From JAEUIT01 sp044220875 (lineage in GTDB: Bacteria > Planctomycetota > Phycisphaerae > Phycisphaerales > SM1A02), in contig JBGAQH010000004.1 in assembly GCA_044220875.1 (NCBI GenBank), forward strand, positions 186,001 through 250,000: DNA of 64,000 bases, read 5' to 3'. Below are positions 32,414 through 41,185 of the stretch, piece after piece (the first letter of the stretch is position 1; the number at the start of each line of letters is the position of its first letter). Made by a program: the position numbers and the translations under genes. The notes under the pieces were generated by a model that did no database searches, had not been told where the DNA came from, and worked only from the letters and a program-made list of their open reading frames with translations.

Positions 32414-35062
32414 TTACGAGGGGAGCTTGGCGAGCATCACGCGGTTGTTGCCGGAGTCGAGCACCATCACGTGCCCGGGGACACCCGCCATGTCCCAAGG
32501 ATACTTGAGACGCCCCGCTTCGAGCGGCGCCTCCCGCTGAGTTCCCTCGCTCCCGCGCGTTCGATCGGCGGCGCCCTCGCACATGCCGCCCCACAGGCCG
32601 AGACTCGTCCCGAACCGCGGACCGGGCTGCGCCTCAAATCGCTGCACGCGGTGGTTGCCGAACTCCACCACCATGATCGACCCGTCGCCGCAGAAGACGA
32701 TCCCACGCGGATAGCACAGCTGGCCGACCTCGATTCCCGCGATGCCGAACTGCCGGAGCCGCTGGCCATCGGGGCTGTAGATGACGATCCGGTGGTTGTT
32801 GCTGTCGGCGACGTAGAGCTCGTTGTGCTCCCGATCGAACTCGAGCCCCTGCGGACGGCTCAGCTCGCCCTCGCCGGTGCCTGCTGAGCCGAATTCGCCC
32901 AGCACCTCGAAGGTTCGCGAGAAGATTTGGATCCGATCGTGCCCGCCATACTCGCCGACGTAGATCCGGCCATCGTTGCCGAAGGTGATGTCGGTCGGAT
33001 AGATGAACTGTCCCCGATCCGTTCCATAGCTCCCGAATCGGGCCAACTCGTGGCCCTCCGGATCGAAGACCAGCACCCGGTTGTAGTGCGTGTCGGCGAC
33101 GAAGACCCGGCCGTCGGGATGGACGCTGAGCCCGACGGGCTTGCCGACCTTCGATTCGGGCATCTTCCACTCGAGCTCCGGCGTGCCGTCGCTGGCGAAG
33201 CGCTGGATGCGGGCTTCCTTGTCCACGACGAAGAAGCGGCCCCGCGCCGCGTCGAAGGCGACGGCCCGAGGCGTGCGGAACTGCCCCGGTCCGTAGCCCG
33301 GCGTCCCGAATGTCCGCTCGGCGGCGATCGGCGTCGGACGCCCATCGGGGGGCGGCGGTTCGCAGCCCACCACCATCGAGGCGACCAGGAGGATCGGCAG
33401 CGCCCGCAGCGCGACCGCGGGCCAGCCCCTCCGCCGGCGGCGAACCATCAGCAGCACCGCCGCGGCGCTACCGAGGGCACCGAGAGCGATCGCGCCCGCC
33501 GAGGCAAGCAGGACCGTTTCGGGCTGCTGGTAGTGGATCGCGTTGAGCGTGCTCGTGGCGAGCAGTTGCAGGCGCGGCGGCTGGAGCCGACTCGTGACGA
33601 CGATTTCGCTGAATGCCAGAGCGGCGCCGGCGAGTCCCGCGATGACACCGGCGGCAACGAGCGACGGCCGAAGCGTCATCCACACCGCGCGAAGGCTGAC
33701 CGGATCGTCGAGGGCGACAAGTTCTCGCATGCCGCCGTCGGTGCCCCTCGCGGCCAGCGCCGCGACCACCGCTGCGACGATGCCGAATCGCGCCACCAGC
33801 GCCAGCAGGATGATGAGCGGCGTGTCGTAGACCAGCGGCCCGACGTAGGCGTGATTCCATCCGTTCTCGAGGGCGATCGCCACCAGCGTCGCAGGCAGGC
33901 AGGCACCGAGGGCAAGGAGCGTGACCGCAACGGCGGCCACGCGCCGCTGGGTCGCGCTGCCGCGCATGGCGATCAGGAGGAGCATCACGGCGATCGCCCC
34001 GATCAGGGCGCCGGCCGCGGCGGCAATTTCGATCGAGGTCAGCGACGGGCGGGCATAGAGCGCCACGAACGACTCGACCTCGTGCCAGGACCTGATCTGA
34101 ACGAGTAACGCCAGCGGCAACGCCATGACCATGGCAATCACGACCACTCCCCAGCCTTTCACGATGCGCGACGGGGCAACCGATCCGCGATGTCCGCGCG
34201 ACGCCCCTCGGCGTCGCCCGGAACGGCCGACGAGCGCCATGACCATGGCGATGAGCCCGAGGGCGACCAGGCATGCCGGCCAGCCCGCGGCCAGGACCGT
34301 CGTCGTCGACGCGCCGGAGAGGTCGAGGCTTCGCAGCTCGAATCCGTACGTCCGGACCTGGGCCAGATCGAAGCTGACGCTCTCGCCAAGAAGCCCCAGC
34401 GCAGCGACCGACCACGCGACGAGGAGCGTCTCGCGATCATGCCGCCACGCGGCGGCGACTCGCCCCACCCACCCATCGCCATCCAGCGCCCGCAGCGCTG
34501 CCGAAGCGTCGGGGCGAGCCCTCCGCGCTGCGATGACGCACCAGGCCACCAGCGGCACTGCCCACAGCGTGAGCCCGATGACCATCGTCGTCTCGCGCAG
34601 GGCCACCGCGAGATTCCATCGCAACAGTCGATCGCCGAGCCAGGTCGTCGGCTCGACCAGATGCCAGAGCGACCAGAACATCAGGTACGCGGGAAGACAA
34701 AGGGGCAGACAGAGCGCAAACGCCGCACGCCGTCCGCGGCCCCGCTCCAGTCGCTCGGCCACCGCGACACCGGTGGGCCAACCCAACGCGACGGCCATCG
34801 CGGCGATCGCGGCGATCCAGAGCACGCTCTCGACGAGAAGCGCACCCGTGCCAAGAAACGCTCCCTCCGGCAGGTTCACCGCGCCCTGGGCGCGAAGCGA
34901 TGGCGTCACGTCCGAGGCGAGACCGATGAGCGGAAGGACGACGGGAAGCAGGAGCGCCAGCAGCGGCCAGCCGACGGCGAGGAGCGCGACGGCCATCGCG
35001 GCCCAGGCTGCGTGCCCGGCGATTCGGCTCGAATGAGATGCGGGCACAACGCCGTCGCTCAT
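32414..35062 (-). CDS. ABC-permease-like membrane domain fused to NHL-repeat domain
   Basis: 882 residues in one open frame. Residues about 1-540 form a permease-like domain of about twelve membrane segments; the coupling loops are degenerate (ALRALDGDGWVGR and LVALDDPVSLRAVWM replace the EAA/Gly pattern). From residue 539 the sequence looks like a lipoprotein signal: MVRRRRRGWPAVALRALPIL, LVASMVV, then GCEPPPPDG with a lipobox Cys. After it come about six NHL repeats, such as GYGPGQFRTPRAVAFD, GKPVGLSVHPDGRVFVADT and LYVADSNNHRIVIYSPDG. The lipoprotein could also be made separately from the ATG at 33446-33448 (344 residues). The ATG at 35060-35062 overlaps the stop of the upstream binding-protein gene. 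Confidence 0.8.
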   Translation of the reverse strand: MSDGVVPASHSSRIAGHAAWAAMAVALLAVGWPLLALLLPVVLPLIGLASDVTPSLRAQGAVNLPEGAFLGTGALLVESVLWIAAIAAMAVALGWPTGVAVAERLERGRGRRAAFALCLPLCLPAYLMFWSLWHLVEPTTWLGDRLLRWNLAVALRETTMVIGLTLWAVPLVAWCVIAARRARPDASAALRALDGDGWVGRVAAAWRHDRETLLVAWSVAALGLLGESVSFDLAQVRTYGFELRSLDLSGASTTTVLAAGWPACLVALGLIAMVMALVGRSGRRRGASRGHRGSVAPSRIVKGWGVVVIAMVMALPLALLVQIRSWHEVESFVALYARPSLTSIEIAAAAGALIGAIAVMLLLIAMRGSATQRRVAAVAVTLLALGACLPATLVAIALENGWNHAYVGPLVYDTPLIILLALVARFGIVAAVVAALAARGTDGGMRELVALDDPVSLRAVWMTLRPSLVAAGVIAGLAGAALAFSEIVVTSRLQPPRLQLLATSTLNAIHYQQPETVLLASAGAIALGALGSAAAVLLMVRRRRRGWPAVALRALPILLVASMVVGCEPPPPDGRPTPIAAERTFGTPGYGPGQFRTPRAVAFDAARGRFFVVDKEARIQRFASDGTPELEWKMPESKVGKPVGLSVHPDGRVFVADTHYNRVLVFDPEGHELARFGSYGTDRGQFIYPTDITFGNDGRIYVGEYGGHDRIQIFSRTFEVLGEFGSAGTGEGELSRPQGLEFDREHNELYVADSNNHRIVIYSPDGQRLRQFGIAGIEVGQLCYPRGIVFCGDGSIMVVEFGNHRVQRFEAQPGPRFGTSLGLWGGMCEGAADRTRGSEGTQREAPLEAGRLKYPWDMAGVPGHVMVLDSGNNRVMLAKLPS

Positions 35063-36261
35063 GGCCGTGGTTCCGCCTCGTCGTCGGTCGAACCGGGCGG
35101 CATGACCCGACCGCGCGATGGCGTCGGGGTCGTCGCGTCGTGCAGGACGCGAGCCGCCGTCGCCGCCGCGGCGTCGCTTTCCGCCGCTGCCTTCGACCAG
35201 TCGACCGCCAGCGGGTCGGGAGGCAGGACGCCCTTCGCCTCCGTCGCGAGTGCCGGCCCGAGCGGGATGTTTCGACTCTCGCTCGTCAGGAGCATGCGTT
35301 CGACCTCGGGGGAAAGGAGGTACTCCGCAAGCCGGATCGCGGCCCGGCGCGTGCCCGCGTCGCCGTCATCGCCCGCGGCTCGGGCCACCAGCGCGCAGGT
35401 ATTCGGGATGAGGAGCGTCCCGCCATGAGGCTCGTCGGCCTCGAGCGCATGACGTGCGTAGACCAGCTCCACCTTGAGACCGCGGGCCTTCGCGCCCCAC
35501 ACGTCGTCGGTGTCGGTCATGCCAATGTCGAATTGCCCTTCGGCGATCGCCTCGACCACGCCTCCGTTGCCGCTGGTGAGGAGCGCGATGCGATTCTCGC
35601 GGAGCCCCTGCAGCCATGCCTCGAAGTAGCCGGGCATCATGCGCCGATCCCAGACCGAGGCCAGTACCCCCATGTGCGTCCGAGTCGTCCCGAACCGCGG
35701 ATCGGCCATGGCGATGCGACCCGCCCATCGATCCCGGGCCAGCTGCATCCATGTGGTCGGCACGTCGGCGGCGGCGACGCGCTCCGTCGAATAGACGATG
35801 ACGCGGGCCCGCGCGCCGAAGGCGAACCATCGCGACATGCGATCGCGGGCGGCATCGGGCCAGGCATCCAAGATCGGCGAGTGAGCCTCGACGAGGACGC
35901 CCTCTTCGGCGAGCCGGATCGTCTGCACGTTCTCGCTCGACCAGAACAGGTCGGCGCGAGGGCGATTGCGCTCCTCGCGCAGGCGATTGGCGAGCCCGGT
36001 CGTCTTCGAGACCTCGGTGTCGAAGACCGGATCGACGCGAATGCCGGTCTTGGCCTCGAACGCCACGAGGATCGGCCGAGCCACGCTCTCGTCGGCGGAG
36101 ACATACACGACGACCGACTCGCGACCGCCGCATCCGCCCAGGACGACCGCCGGCCCGAGGAATGCCATGAATGCCATGAACGCCATGAGCGCGGCGGCAA
36201 GCGGTCGCAGGCGCGGTCCGTACCGTCGGATGGAATCCCAAGGGCTTCGTCGGTCACGCAT
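35059..36261 (-). CDS. Iron(III)-type ABC transporter binding lipoprotein
   Basis: 400 residues. The signal peptide ends at LGGC, a lipobox; its hydrophobic run contains a MAFMAFMAF repeat encoded by three 9-base units. The mature part has the FbpA/AfuA pattern of class II ferric or thiamine binding proteins: SVVVYVSADESVARPILVAF, FEAKTGIRVDPVFDTEV, RADLFWSSENVQTIRLAEEG, YFEAWLQGLRENRIALL, IAEGQFDIGMTDTDDVWGAK, RRAAIRLAEYLLSPEVERML. The Tyr ligands of FbpA near the C-terminus are not evident, so metal binding is not certain. The gene ends in an ATGA overlap with the permease-NHL gene, giving a binding protein-permease pair with no ATPase. Confidence 0.85.
   Translation of the reverse strand: MRDRRSPWDSIRRYGPRLRPLAAALMAFMAFMAFLGPAVVLGGCGGRESVVVYVSADESVARPILVAFEAKTGIRVDPVFDTEVSKTTGLANRLREERNRPRADLFWSSENVQTIRLAEEGVLVEAHSPILDAWPDAARDRMSRWFAFGARARVIVYSTERVAAADVPTTWMQLARDRWAGRIAMADPRFGTTRTHMGVLASVWDRRMMPGYFEAWLQGLRENRIALLTSGNGGVVEAIAEGQFDIGMTDTDDVWGAKARGLKVELVYARHALEADEPHGGTLLIPNTCALVARAAGDDGDAGTRRAAIRLAEYLLSPEVERMLLTSESRNIPLGPALATEAKGVLPPDPLAVDWSKAAAESDAAAATAARVLHDATTPTPSRGRVMPPGSTDDEAEPRP
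36161..36188. repeat. 9-bp tandem repeat in the binding-protein signal peptide
   Basis: AATGCCATG, AATGCCATG and AACGCCATG follow one another and encode the MAFMAFMAF run of the hydrophobic core on the minus strand. The length of the signal peptide core could vary by slippage. Confidence 0.75.
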
Positions 36262-36298
36262 GAGTGCAGGCCACGCGGGGAGTGAACGGTGCGAATGA

Positions 36299-36331
36299 AC
36301 GATCGGCGTCGCGTGAGGCGACGCCGATCGT
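36299..36331 (-). terminator. Perfect 14-bp hairpin between cluster genes
   Basis: ACGATCGGCGTCGC (36299-36312) and GCGACGCCGATCGT (36318-36331) are exact reverse complements around a 5-base loop. The hairpin lies just after the stop of the coiled-coil protein gene and upstream of the binding-protein gene, both on the minus strand. Without a T tract it may be a partial terminator or an mRNA processing and stability element that sets the level of the six genes below it. Confidence 0.6.
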
Positions 36332-36342
36332 CAGGGGATCAC

Positions 36343-38253
36343 TCAGTTGCTCTTCGCGGGTGCAGGCTTCGCTGCGTCGCCCGCGGGAGCTGCGGGGGTC
36401 GCGGGCGCTGCGGGTGCCGGCTTTCCGTCGCGGGCCGCCTCGAGCTTGTTCTTCAGGTCACCGAAGTAGATCTTGTGGAGCTCGCGGAGGTGCTGCGGAA
36501 CCTCCTCTTCGGTGACGCCCTGCTCCATGCTCTTGGCGACGTCGCTGATGATCTTGTTGAGCGGCACCGACGAGTCGCCTCGCTCGGACTGCCCCTCGAC
36601 AGCCTGGCGCGAAATGATCTCGCCTGCGGTGAGCTCGACCTTTTCCTTCTGGAGCTTGGTCGCGGTCGGCGTCTTCTGGAACCCGGCGCTTCCGCCGTTG
36701 GCGCGACCGTGACCGCCTCGCTTGTTGCCGATGTTGTTGCCGTTGCTGGGATTGTTGCACTGCCCGGGCATCTCGCCCATGCACTGCCCAAGGCTGTCGG
36801 ACTGCTTGTCACACTCGTTCATCGCGGCCTGGGCGTCCTTGAGCATCTGGTCCATGGCCTCGAGCTCGTTGAGCTGGTCGGACATCGAACCGGTGCTCGC
36901 CTGCTGGCTGCCCGACTGTTCACCCGACTTCTGGCCGCCCTGATCGCCCTTGCCGCCCGATTCCTTCTTCTCGCCGCTCTTGCTTCCCTCGGAGCCCTGT
37001 TGGCCATCCTTGGGGCCGTCCTTCGGCGCGCCGCTCTGGCTGCCGCCGGACTTGCTGCCGGCCTTCTCGCTGCCGGACTTGTTCGCCGCACCGTTGCAGG
37101 CCTTGGAGAGCTCCTGCATTTTCTCGGCGGCCTTGCGCTGCGATTCCGCTGCCTTGCGAATGTCCTGCTTCTGCTGCTCGGAGAGGTTCTTCGCGCTCTC
37201 CAGAGCCCGCTCGAGCGCTTCCTTGTTGCCGGCGAGCTTCGGGTCGAGGTTGGCCTTTTTCAGCGCCGACTCGAGACCCGACTTGTTCTCGGCGAGCTTT
37301 TCGATCTGCTTCGACAGGTCGCCGAGCTGCTTCTCGATCTCGGCCTTCTTCGCCGGATCCTTCTCGGCCGCGGCCTTGAGCTTGTCGAGCGCCTCCTGGG
37401 CGGCCTTGAAGTCACCGTCCTTGAGCGCCTTGCTCAGCTCGCTCGTCTCCTTGTCCTGCGGCGCGTCGAGGTTCGCGAGCTGGCTCTTGAGGGCGTCGAG
37501 CTTCTGGGCATCCTCGCCCTTCATCACGTCATTCAGCTTCTTCTGGGCTTCGGTCAGCTTCTTCAGCGCGTCCTGGCGGACTTCCTCGGGCGTCTTGGGA
37601 AGCTCTTCCGGCGCCGTGTTCTCGCCGGTCACGTCGCCGAGCTTCTTCCCGAGCTCCTTGAGCTTCTCGTTCTTCTCGAGGATCTTCCGCACCTCGGTCT
37701 CGGCGACCTTGACCTCGTTCTTCGCCTTCGCGACTTCCTGTTGCGAGGCGGTGGCGGTGAAGAGATCGCCCTGCGGAATGAACCACGCGCCGACCGCGGC
37801 GGCCGCGATCAGCGGGGAGATCCACGAGGTGTTCGGCGCCCGCACGGGGAACGACCGACCGAGGGCTTCGCGCGTCCGCGGGTCCTTCGCCGTCGTCACC
37901 GCGTCGGCCACGGCGGCGCGGGCGAACCCGTCCGAACGATCCTTCACGGCGAGCGCGGTCGAGAGTCGCTCCTTCAGTCCGAGTCGCTCGTCGATGAGCA
38001 CCGCAATCGTCATGGGCGAGAGCGAGAGTCCGCGCATCACCACCGCCGCGGTCACCAGAGCCGCGGCCGCGGCGCAACCGATGACCCACGACAGCGGAAG
38101 CGATGCCGCCACCGTCGGCGAGGTCTTGGTGAGGAGAATGACGAGCAGCACGAGGATGGCCGCGCCGACACATCCGTAATGCAGGCCACGAAGGGCGCGA
38201 TCCTGCATCAGGCGACGGCGAGCGGAGTCCAGAAGCTGACGGATGTCATCCAT
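36343..38253 (-). CDS. Membrane-anchored coiled-coil protein
   Basis: 636 residues from the ATG at 38251-38253. Membrane segments appear near 27-45, 53-75 and 150-165. Residues about 170-390 are a long charged coiled coil rich in Lys, Glu and Ala, with heptad-like repeats. A Gly/Ser/Lys/Gln-rich linker with several Cys residues (CDKQSDSLGQCMGEMPGQCN) follows, then a helical segment (about 520-610) and an Ala/Pro tail. Similar proteins are found next to MoxR/VWA genes in planctomycetes and some carry the DUF4175 name; I cannot confirm that family here. It is the first gene of the cluster and starts opposite a divergent gene. Confidence 0.7.
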   Translation of the reverse strand: MDDIRQLLDSARRRLMQDRALRGLHYGCVGAAILVLLVILLTKTSPTVAASLPLSWVIGCAAAAALVTAAVVMRGLSLSPMTIAVLIDERLGLKERLSTALAVKDRSDGFARAAVADAVTTAKDPRTREALGRSFPVRAPNTSWISPLIAAAAVGAWFIPQGDLFTATASQQEVAKAKNEVKVAETEVRKILEKNEKLKELGKKLGDVTGENTAPEELPKTPEEVRQDALKKLTEAQKKLNDVMKGEDAQKLDALKSQLANLDAPQDKETSELSKALKDGDFKAAQEALDKLKAAAEKDPAKKAEIEKQLGDLSKQIEKLAENKSGLESALKKANLDPKLAGNKEALERALESAKNLSEQQKQDIRKAAESQRKAAEKMQELSKACNGAANKSGSEKAGSKSGGSQSGAPKDGPKDGQQGSEGSKSGEKKESGGKGDQGGQKSGEQSGSQQASTGSMSDQLNELEAMDQMLKDAQAAMNECDKQSDSLGQCMGEMPGQCNNPSNGNNIGNKRGGHGRANGGSAGFQKTPTATKLQKEKVELTAGEIISRQAVEGQSERGDSSVPLNKIISDVAKSMEQGVTEEEVPQHLRELHKIYFGDLKNKLEAARDGKPAPAAPATPAAPAGDAAKPAPAKSN

Positions 38254-38520
38254 GAGGTCCTCACATCGGGCAAATGCCCCAAGCAAATCATGCTACACCT
38301 CGGGTTCGGCCGTGCGAGGAGTTGGGCGAATAATTTGCGGGAAAATCTCTTCGCGGGAGAGTGCGGGCAACCGGCGCCGTTCGACCGATTGCCTGACGAT
38401 GGATGCAACCGCGCGGGCCCGCTCGCCGGAGCTAGCTCCGGGCGTGGAGAGCATCAGCGCGGCGCTGCGGAGCGCTTCGCCCCACTCCCTGCCGGCCACA
38501 CCTTGGAGAACTCGCGACCC

Positions 38521-39414
38521 ATGACCCTCCAGCGACTCAACGCCTTCGCCTCGATCGCTCTCGCTGCGACGCTCGCCGCATCACCGTCGGCGCTCGCCCG
38601 GCCGCTCGCGTCGCAGACACCGCCACCGGCCCCGAGCGGCAACGACGCCAAGGCGCTGGCGGAACAGGTGCGGGCGCTCGAGGCCGAGCTTGCCCAGGCG
38701 AAGGCCCGCATCGCCGAGCTGGAGGCGCAGCTCGCCCAGCAGGCCGCACCGGTTCCCAACGGCACGAATCAGCCGAGCCCGCCGGCCTCGGACGCAGAGG
38801 CCGAGGCCGGCAAGATCACCTCGGTCTCCCAGTTCTTCGCGAAGGCGAAGGCCGAATACGCACTTGCCTTCCCCGCCGCTGCGGACGCTCCGCCGGAAAC
38901 GCCCGCCGCCCTCAAGCGTTCGCTCGATCGCTTCGCGGTGTCCATGAATCGGGCGTGGAAGCAGCAGATCCGCTGGACCGCAGTCCTCAAGAGGGCGGAG
39001 CGCGGCGCCGACGGAACGATGCTGACGGTGCAGCCGATCAACGAGGACGGATCGGCGCGGGGCGAGCCGATCCAGATGCACGTCGACACGGTCCGCAACC
39101 GCCGCCTCGACACGATTCTCCAGCGGGCCCAGCCCGAGGAGACCTACACGATCAACGCCCTGTTCGTCCCGCGGCTCACCGCCAACGCGGATCGGATGAA
39201 GGAAGGGGTCTTCAACAACCCGCCGCTCGTCGGACCGGGGATCGAGTTCCGCTACGAGATCGACGTCGACGGTCTTGCGATCGCGAAGCCCGCGGCGGGC
39301 AAGGACGGCAAGCCCGGCAAGGGCGCTGGCAAGGATGCGCCAGCCGCCCCCCCAACGACGCCACCCGCGACTCCGCCCGCAACGCCGCCGGCCACTCCCC
39401 CGGCCGCTCGCTGA
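38521..39414 (+). CDS. Secreted coiled-coil protein of unknown function
   Basis: 297 residues from the ATG at 38521, with GGAG about 14 bases upstream as a possible ribosome site. MTLQRLNAFASIALAATLAA followed by a site near LARPLA is a signal peptide. Residues 40-70 form a short Ala/Glu/Leu coiled coil (LAEQVRALEAELAQAKARIA). The middle part (about 100-250) is a compact region with GEPIQMHVDTVRNRRLDTIL and VGPGIEFRYEIDVDG, not recognised. The C-terminus is a Lys/Gly segment followed by TPPATPPATPPATPPA units. The BFD-type gene follows nine bases downstream. Confidence 0.7.
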   Translation: MTLQRLNAFASIALAATLAASPSALARPLASQTPPPAPSGNDAKALAEQVRALEAELAQAKARIAELEAQLAQQAAPVPNGTNQPSPPASDAEAEAGKITSVSQFFAKAKAEYALAFPAAADAPPETPAALKRSLDRFAVSMNRAWKQQIRWTAVLKRAERGADGTMLTVQPINEDGSARGEPIQMHVDTVRNRRLDTILQRAQPEETYTINALFVPRLTANADRMKEGVFNNPPLVGPGIEFRYEIDVDGLAIAKPAAGKDGKPGKGAGKDAPAAPPTTPPATPPATPPATPPAAR

Positions 39415-39423
39415 GAGCGCTGC

Positions 39424-39717
39424 ATGGACCCCGACCAGCACGTGTGCCTCTGCTTCCGCGTCAGCCTCAGGAAGCTGCGCACCTACATGGATCGGGAGAA
39501 GCCGGTCGTCGCGAGTCAGCTCGCCGATTGCCTCTCCGCGGGCACCGGGTGCCAGTGGTGCGTCCCGTTTCTCTGCAGGCTGCACGAGCAATGGAAGCGC
39601 GGCGAATGCCCGGACCTGCCCGTCTCGCCCGAGGAGTACGTCGCCCGCCGCGCCGACTACCGGCGCCGTCGGGCCGACGGCGCGACGCCCGACGAGGCCA
39701 GGGACGCCGGCACCTAA
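39424..39717 (+). CDS. BFD-like [2Fe-2S] ferredoxin domain protein
   Basis: 97 residues. VCLCFRVSLRKLRTYM and CLSAGTGCQWCVPFLCRL carry the ligand pattern Cys8-x-Cys10 and Cys43-x2-Cys46 of bacterioferritin-associated ferredoxins. BFD proteins give electrons to bacterioferritin so that stored iron is released, and the same fold is a domain of several oxidoreductases. The extra C-terminal part (about 60-97) is charged and Arg-rich. No bacterioferritin is in the window. The gene is nine bases after the previous one, so the two may be cotranscribed. Confidence 0.85.
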   Translation: MDPDQHVCLCFRVSLRKLRTYMDREKPVVASQLADCLSAGTGCQWCVPFLCRLHEQWKRGECPDLPVSPEEYVARRADYRRRRADGATPDEARDAGT

Positions 39718-39780
39718 CGCGTCGATCGCCCAACGCCTCTACGATGCCCGCCGTGGAGTCCCCACCCAGGAGCATCCGCC

Positions 39781-40239
39781 ATGAACTCGCATCACCGGCT
39801 CGCCGCAGCGCTCGCCTGCACCTCAATCGTCGTCGCCATCGTCGGGTGTGAGGGCGAGAAGCCCTCGACAGCGCTCAACAACGCCGCCGATGGACTGAGG
39901 AGCGCGGCGAACGGGCCGATCGGCCAGGCCGCGGACAAGGCCGTCGAGAGCGCCCGCGACGCAGCGAAGAGGGCGGCGCAGGCGGCGATCGACGGCGCGA
40001 AGTCGACCTTCGAACAGGCGAAGAAGAAGGTCGCGGGCCTCTCCGAGCCGCTGAAGGCGCAGGCCGAGGGCCTCGTGAGGGAGGTCGAGTCGATGATGGC
40101 CGGCGCCGAGGGCAAGATGGCCGAGCTCAAGGGGGCCGCCGCCGATCGCCTGCCGGCGATCTCCGCGGACATCAGCGCCCTGGTCGAGAGCGCGACGAAG
40201 AAGCTCGGCGAGCTCTCGAAGCTGCTGCCGTCGGGCTAA
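39781..40239 (+). CDS. Helical lipoprotein of unknown function
   Basis: 152 residues. MNSHHRLAAALACTSIVVAI with the lipobox VGCEG is a lipoprotein signal. The mature part is almost wholly amphipathic helix of Ala, Lys, Glu and Asp (AAKRAAQAAIDGAKSTFEQA, LKAQAEGLVREVESMMAGAE), similar in look to LEA-type or apolipoprotein-like helical proteins. No catalytic residue or known domain is visible. The ATG at 39781 is preceded by a weak AGGAG at 39769-39773. The gene is convergent with the PilZ gene. Confidence 0.7.
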   Translation: MNSHHRLAAALACTSIVVAIVGCEGEKPSTALNNAADGLRSAANGPIGQAADKAVESARDAAKRAAQAAIDGAKSTFEQAKKKVAGLSEPLKAQAEGLVREVESMMAGAEGKMAELKGAAADRLPAISADISALVESATKKLGELSKLLPSG

Positions 40240-40286
40240 CGCTTCGTCCACCGCGACAACGGGTCGTCGCGCGTGCGGTGCCGGCG

Positions 40287-41033
40287 TCAGCCGCGCGCGG
40301 GCCGCGTGGCACCGTGGGCGACGACGTCGCGCAGGTACCGGTCAAGCTCGGGCACCTCGGTCGTGAAGCGCACGCCGACGTCGGTGCTGCCGTCGGGGCG
40401 GCGGCCCGCGTGCACGACGGTCGCAAGGGCATGCAGTCGGAGGTCGTCGCTGAGCCGGGCCCGAAGGACGACGCGGTCGCCGGAGCGCATCGGCGAGGCG
40501 CTCTGGCTGCGGATGCGTGCCCCGCCGATCGCGAGGTCGACGAGAATGCCGTCGGCGAGCGGCCGATGGGTCGGGGCGTTCAGGAGTTCCGCGGGCGGCG
40601 CGACGTCAAACGCGATGCTCACGCGCTCGGCTCGGCGGCGATCGTCCACCACGAGCGAATGCGGAAGGGCGAGGTGATAGCCGACCGCTCCCTCGCGCGG
40701 CTCGAACTTCGCGAGCACGGAAGTCGTCCCCGTGTAGATGCCGCCGTTGAGGGTGAATCGGATCTGCAGTCGCTCGCCGGGCACCAGCGAGCGCTGTCCC
40801 GGCTTGTAGGTCGGTCGACCGATGGTGATGCTCTGCTCGGTCGCAGCGTCGATCGACGTCTCGATCGGGAGGGGACGGGTGCCGGGGTCACAGCGGGCGA
40901 GCGTGATGGGGAGGTTCGCGGCCGCTGCCTCGGCGATCACCGCTCCGACGTGGGGCGTGTCCGCCTCGTCGGCGGGCACCGCTGCGCTCAGGAGGTCCAG
41001 GGCCCGAAATGTCGTGTTCGTCCACACTCGCAT
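40287..41033 (-). CDS. PilZ-domain c-di-GMP receptor, YcgR-like
   Basis: 248 residues from the ATG at 41031-41033; an ATG at 41052-41054 is seven codons upstream. The N-terminal half (about 1-120) is a YcgR-N-like beta domain (ERLQIRFTLNGGIYTGTTSV). The C-terminal half is a PilZ domain with the c-di-GMP motif RRRAERVSI and the loop DLAIGGARI, matching the RxxxR and D/NxSxxG patterns; the Ser position is Ala here. YcgR proteins bind the flagellar motor and slow it when c-di-GMP is high, and motAB are in this window. The upstream 231 bases are shared with feoA, divergent. Confidence 0.85.
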   Translation of the reverse strand: MRVWTNTTFRALDLLSAAVPADEADTPHVGAVIAEAAAANLPITLARCDPGTRPLPIETSIDAATEQSITIGRPTYKPGQRSLVPGERLQIRFTLNGGIYTGTTSVLAKFEPREGAVGYHLALPHSLVVDDRRRAERVSIAFDVAPPAELLNAPTHRPLADGILVDLAIGGARIRSQSASPMRSGDRVVLRARLSDDLRLHALATVVHAGRRPDGSTDVGVRFTTEVPELDRYLRDVVAHGATRPARG

Positions 41034-41185
41034 GAGGCCAATATCGGACGGCAAGGGCCCTGACTTTGGCCTGGTCTCGCCGATTCGCCGAAGCGCGAAC
41101 CATGGGGACGATTCCCCTCCGCGAACCGCGACTCACTCTCGGTCGCCGTGTTCGATCTGCACTTCCCGACTGGATCGCCTTGTCG

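Noticed and set aside
36289..38520. N-terminal extension of the secreted protein at 38521
   Set aside because: The long plus-strand frame starting at 36289 is opposite the coiled-coil gene; the signal peptide at 38521 marks the real start.
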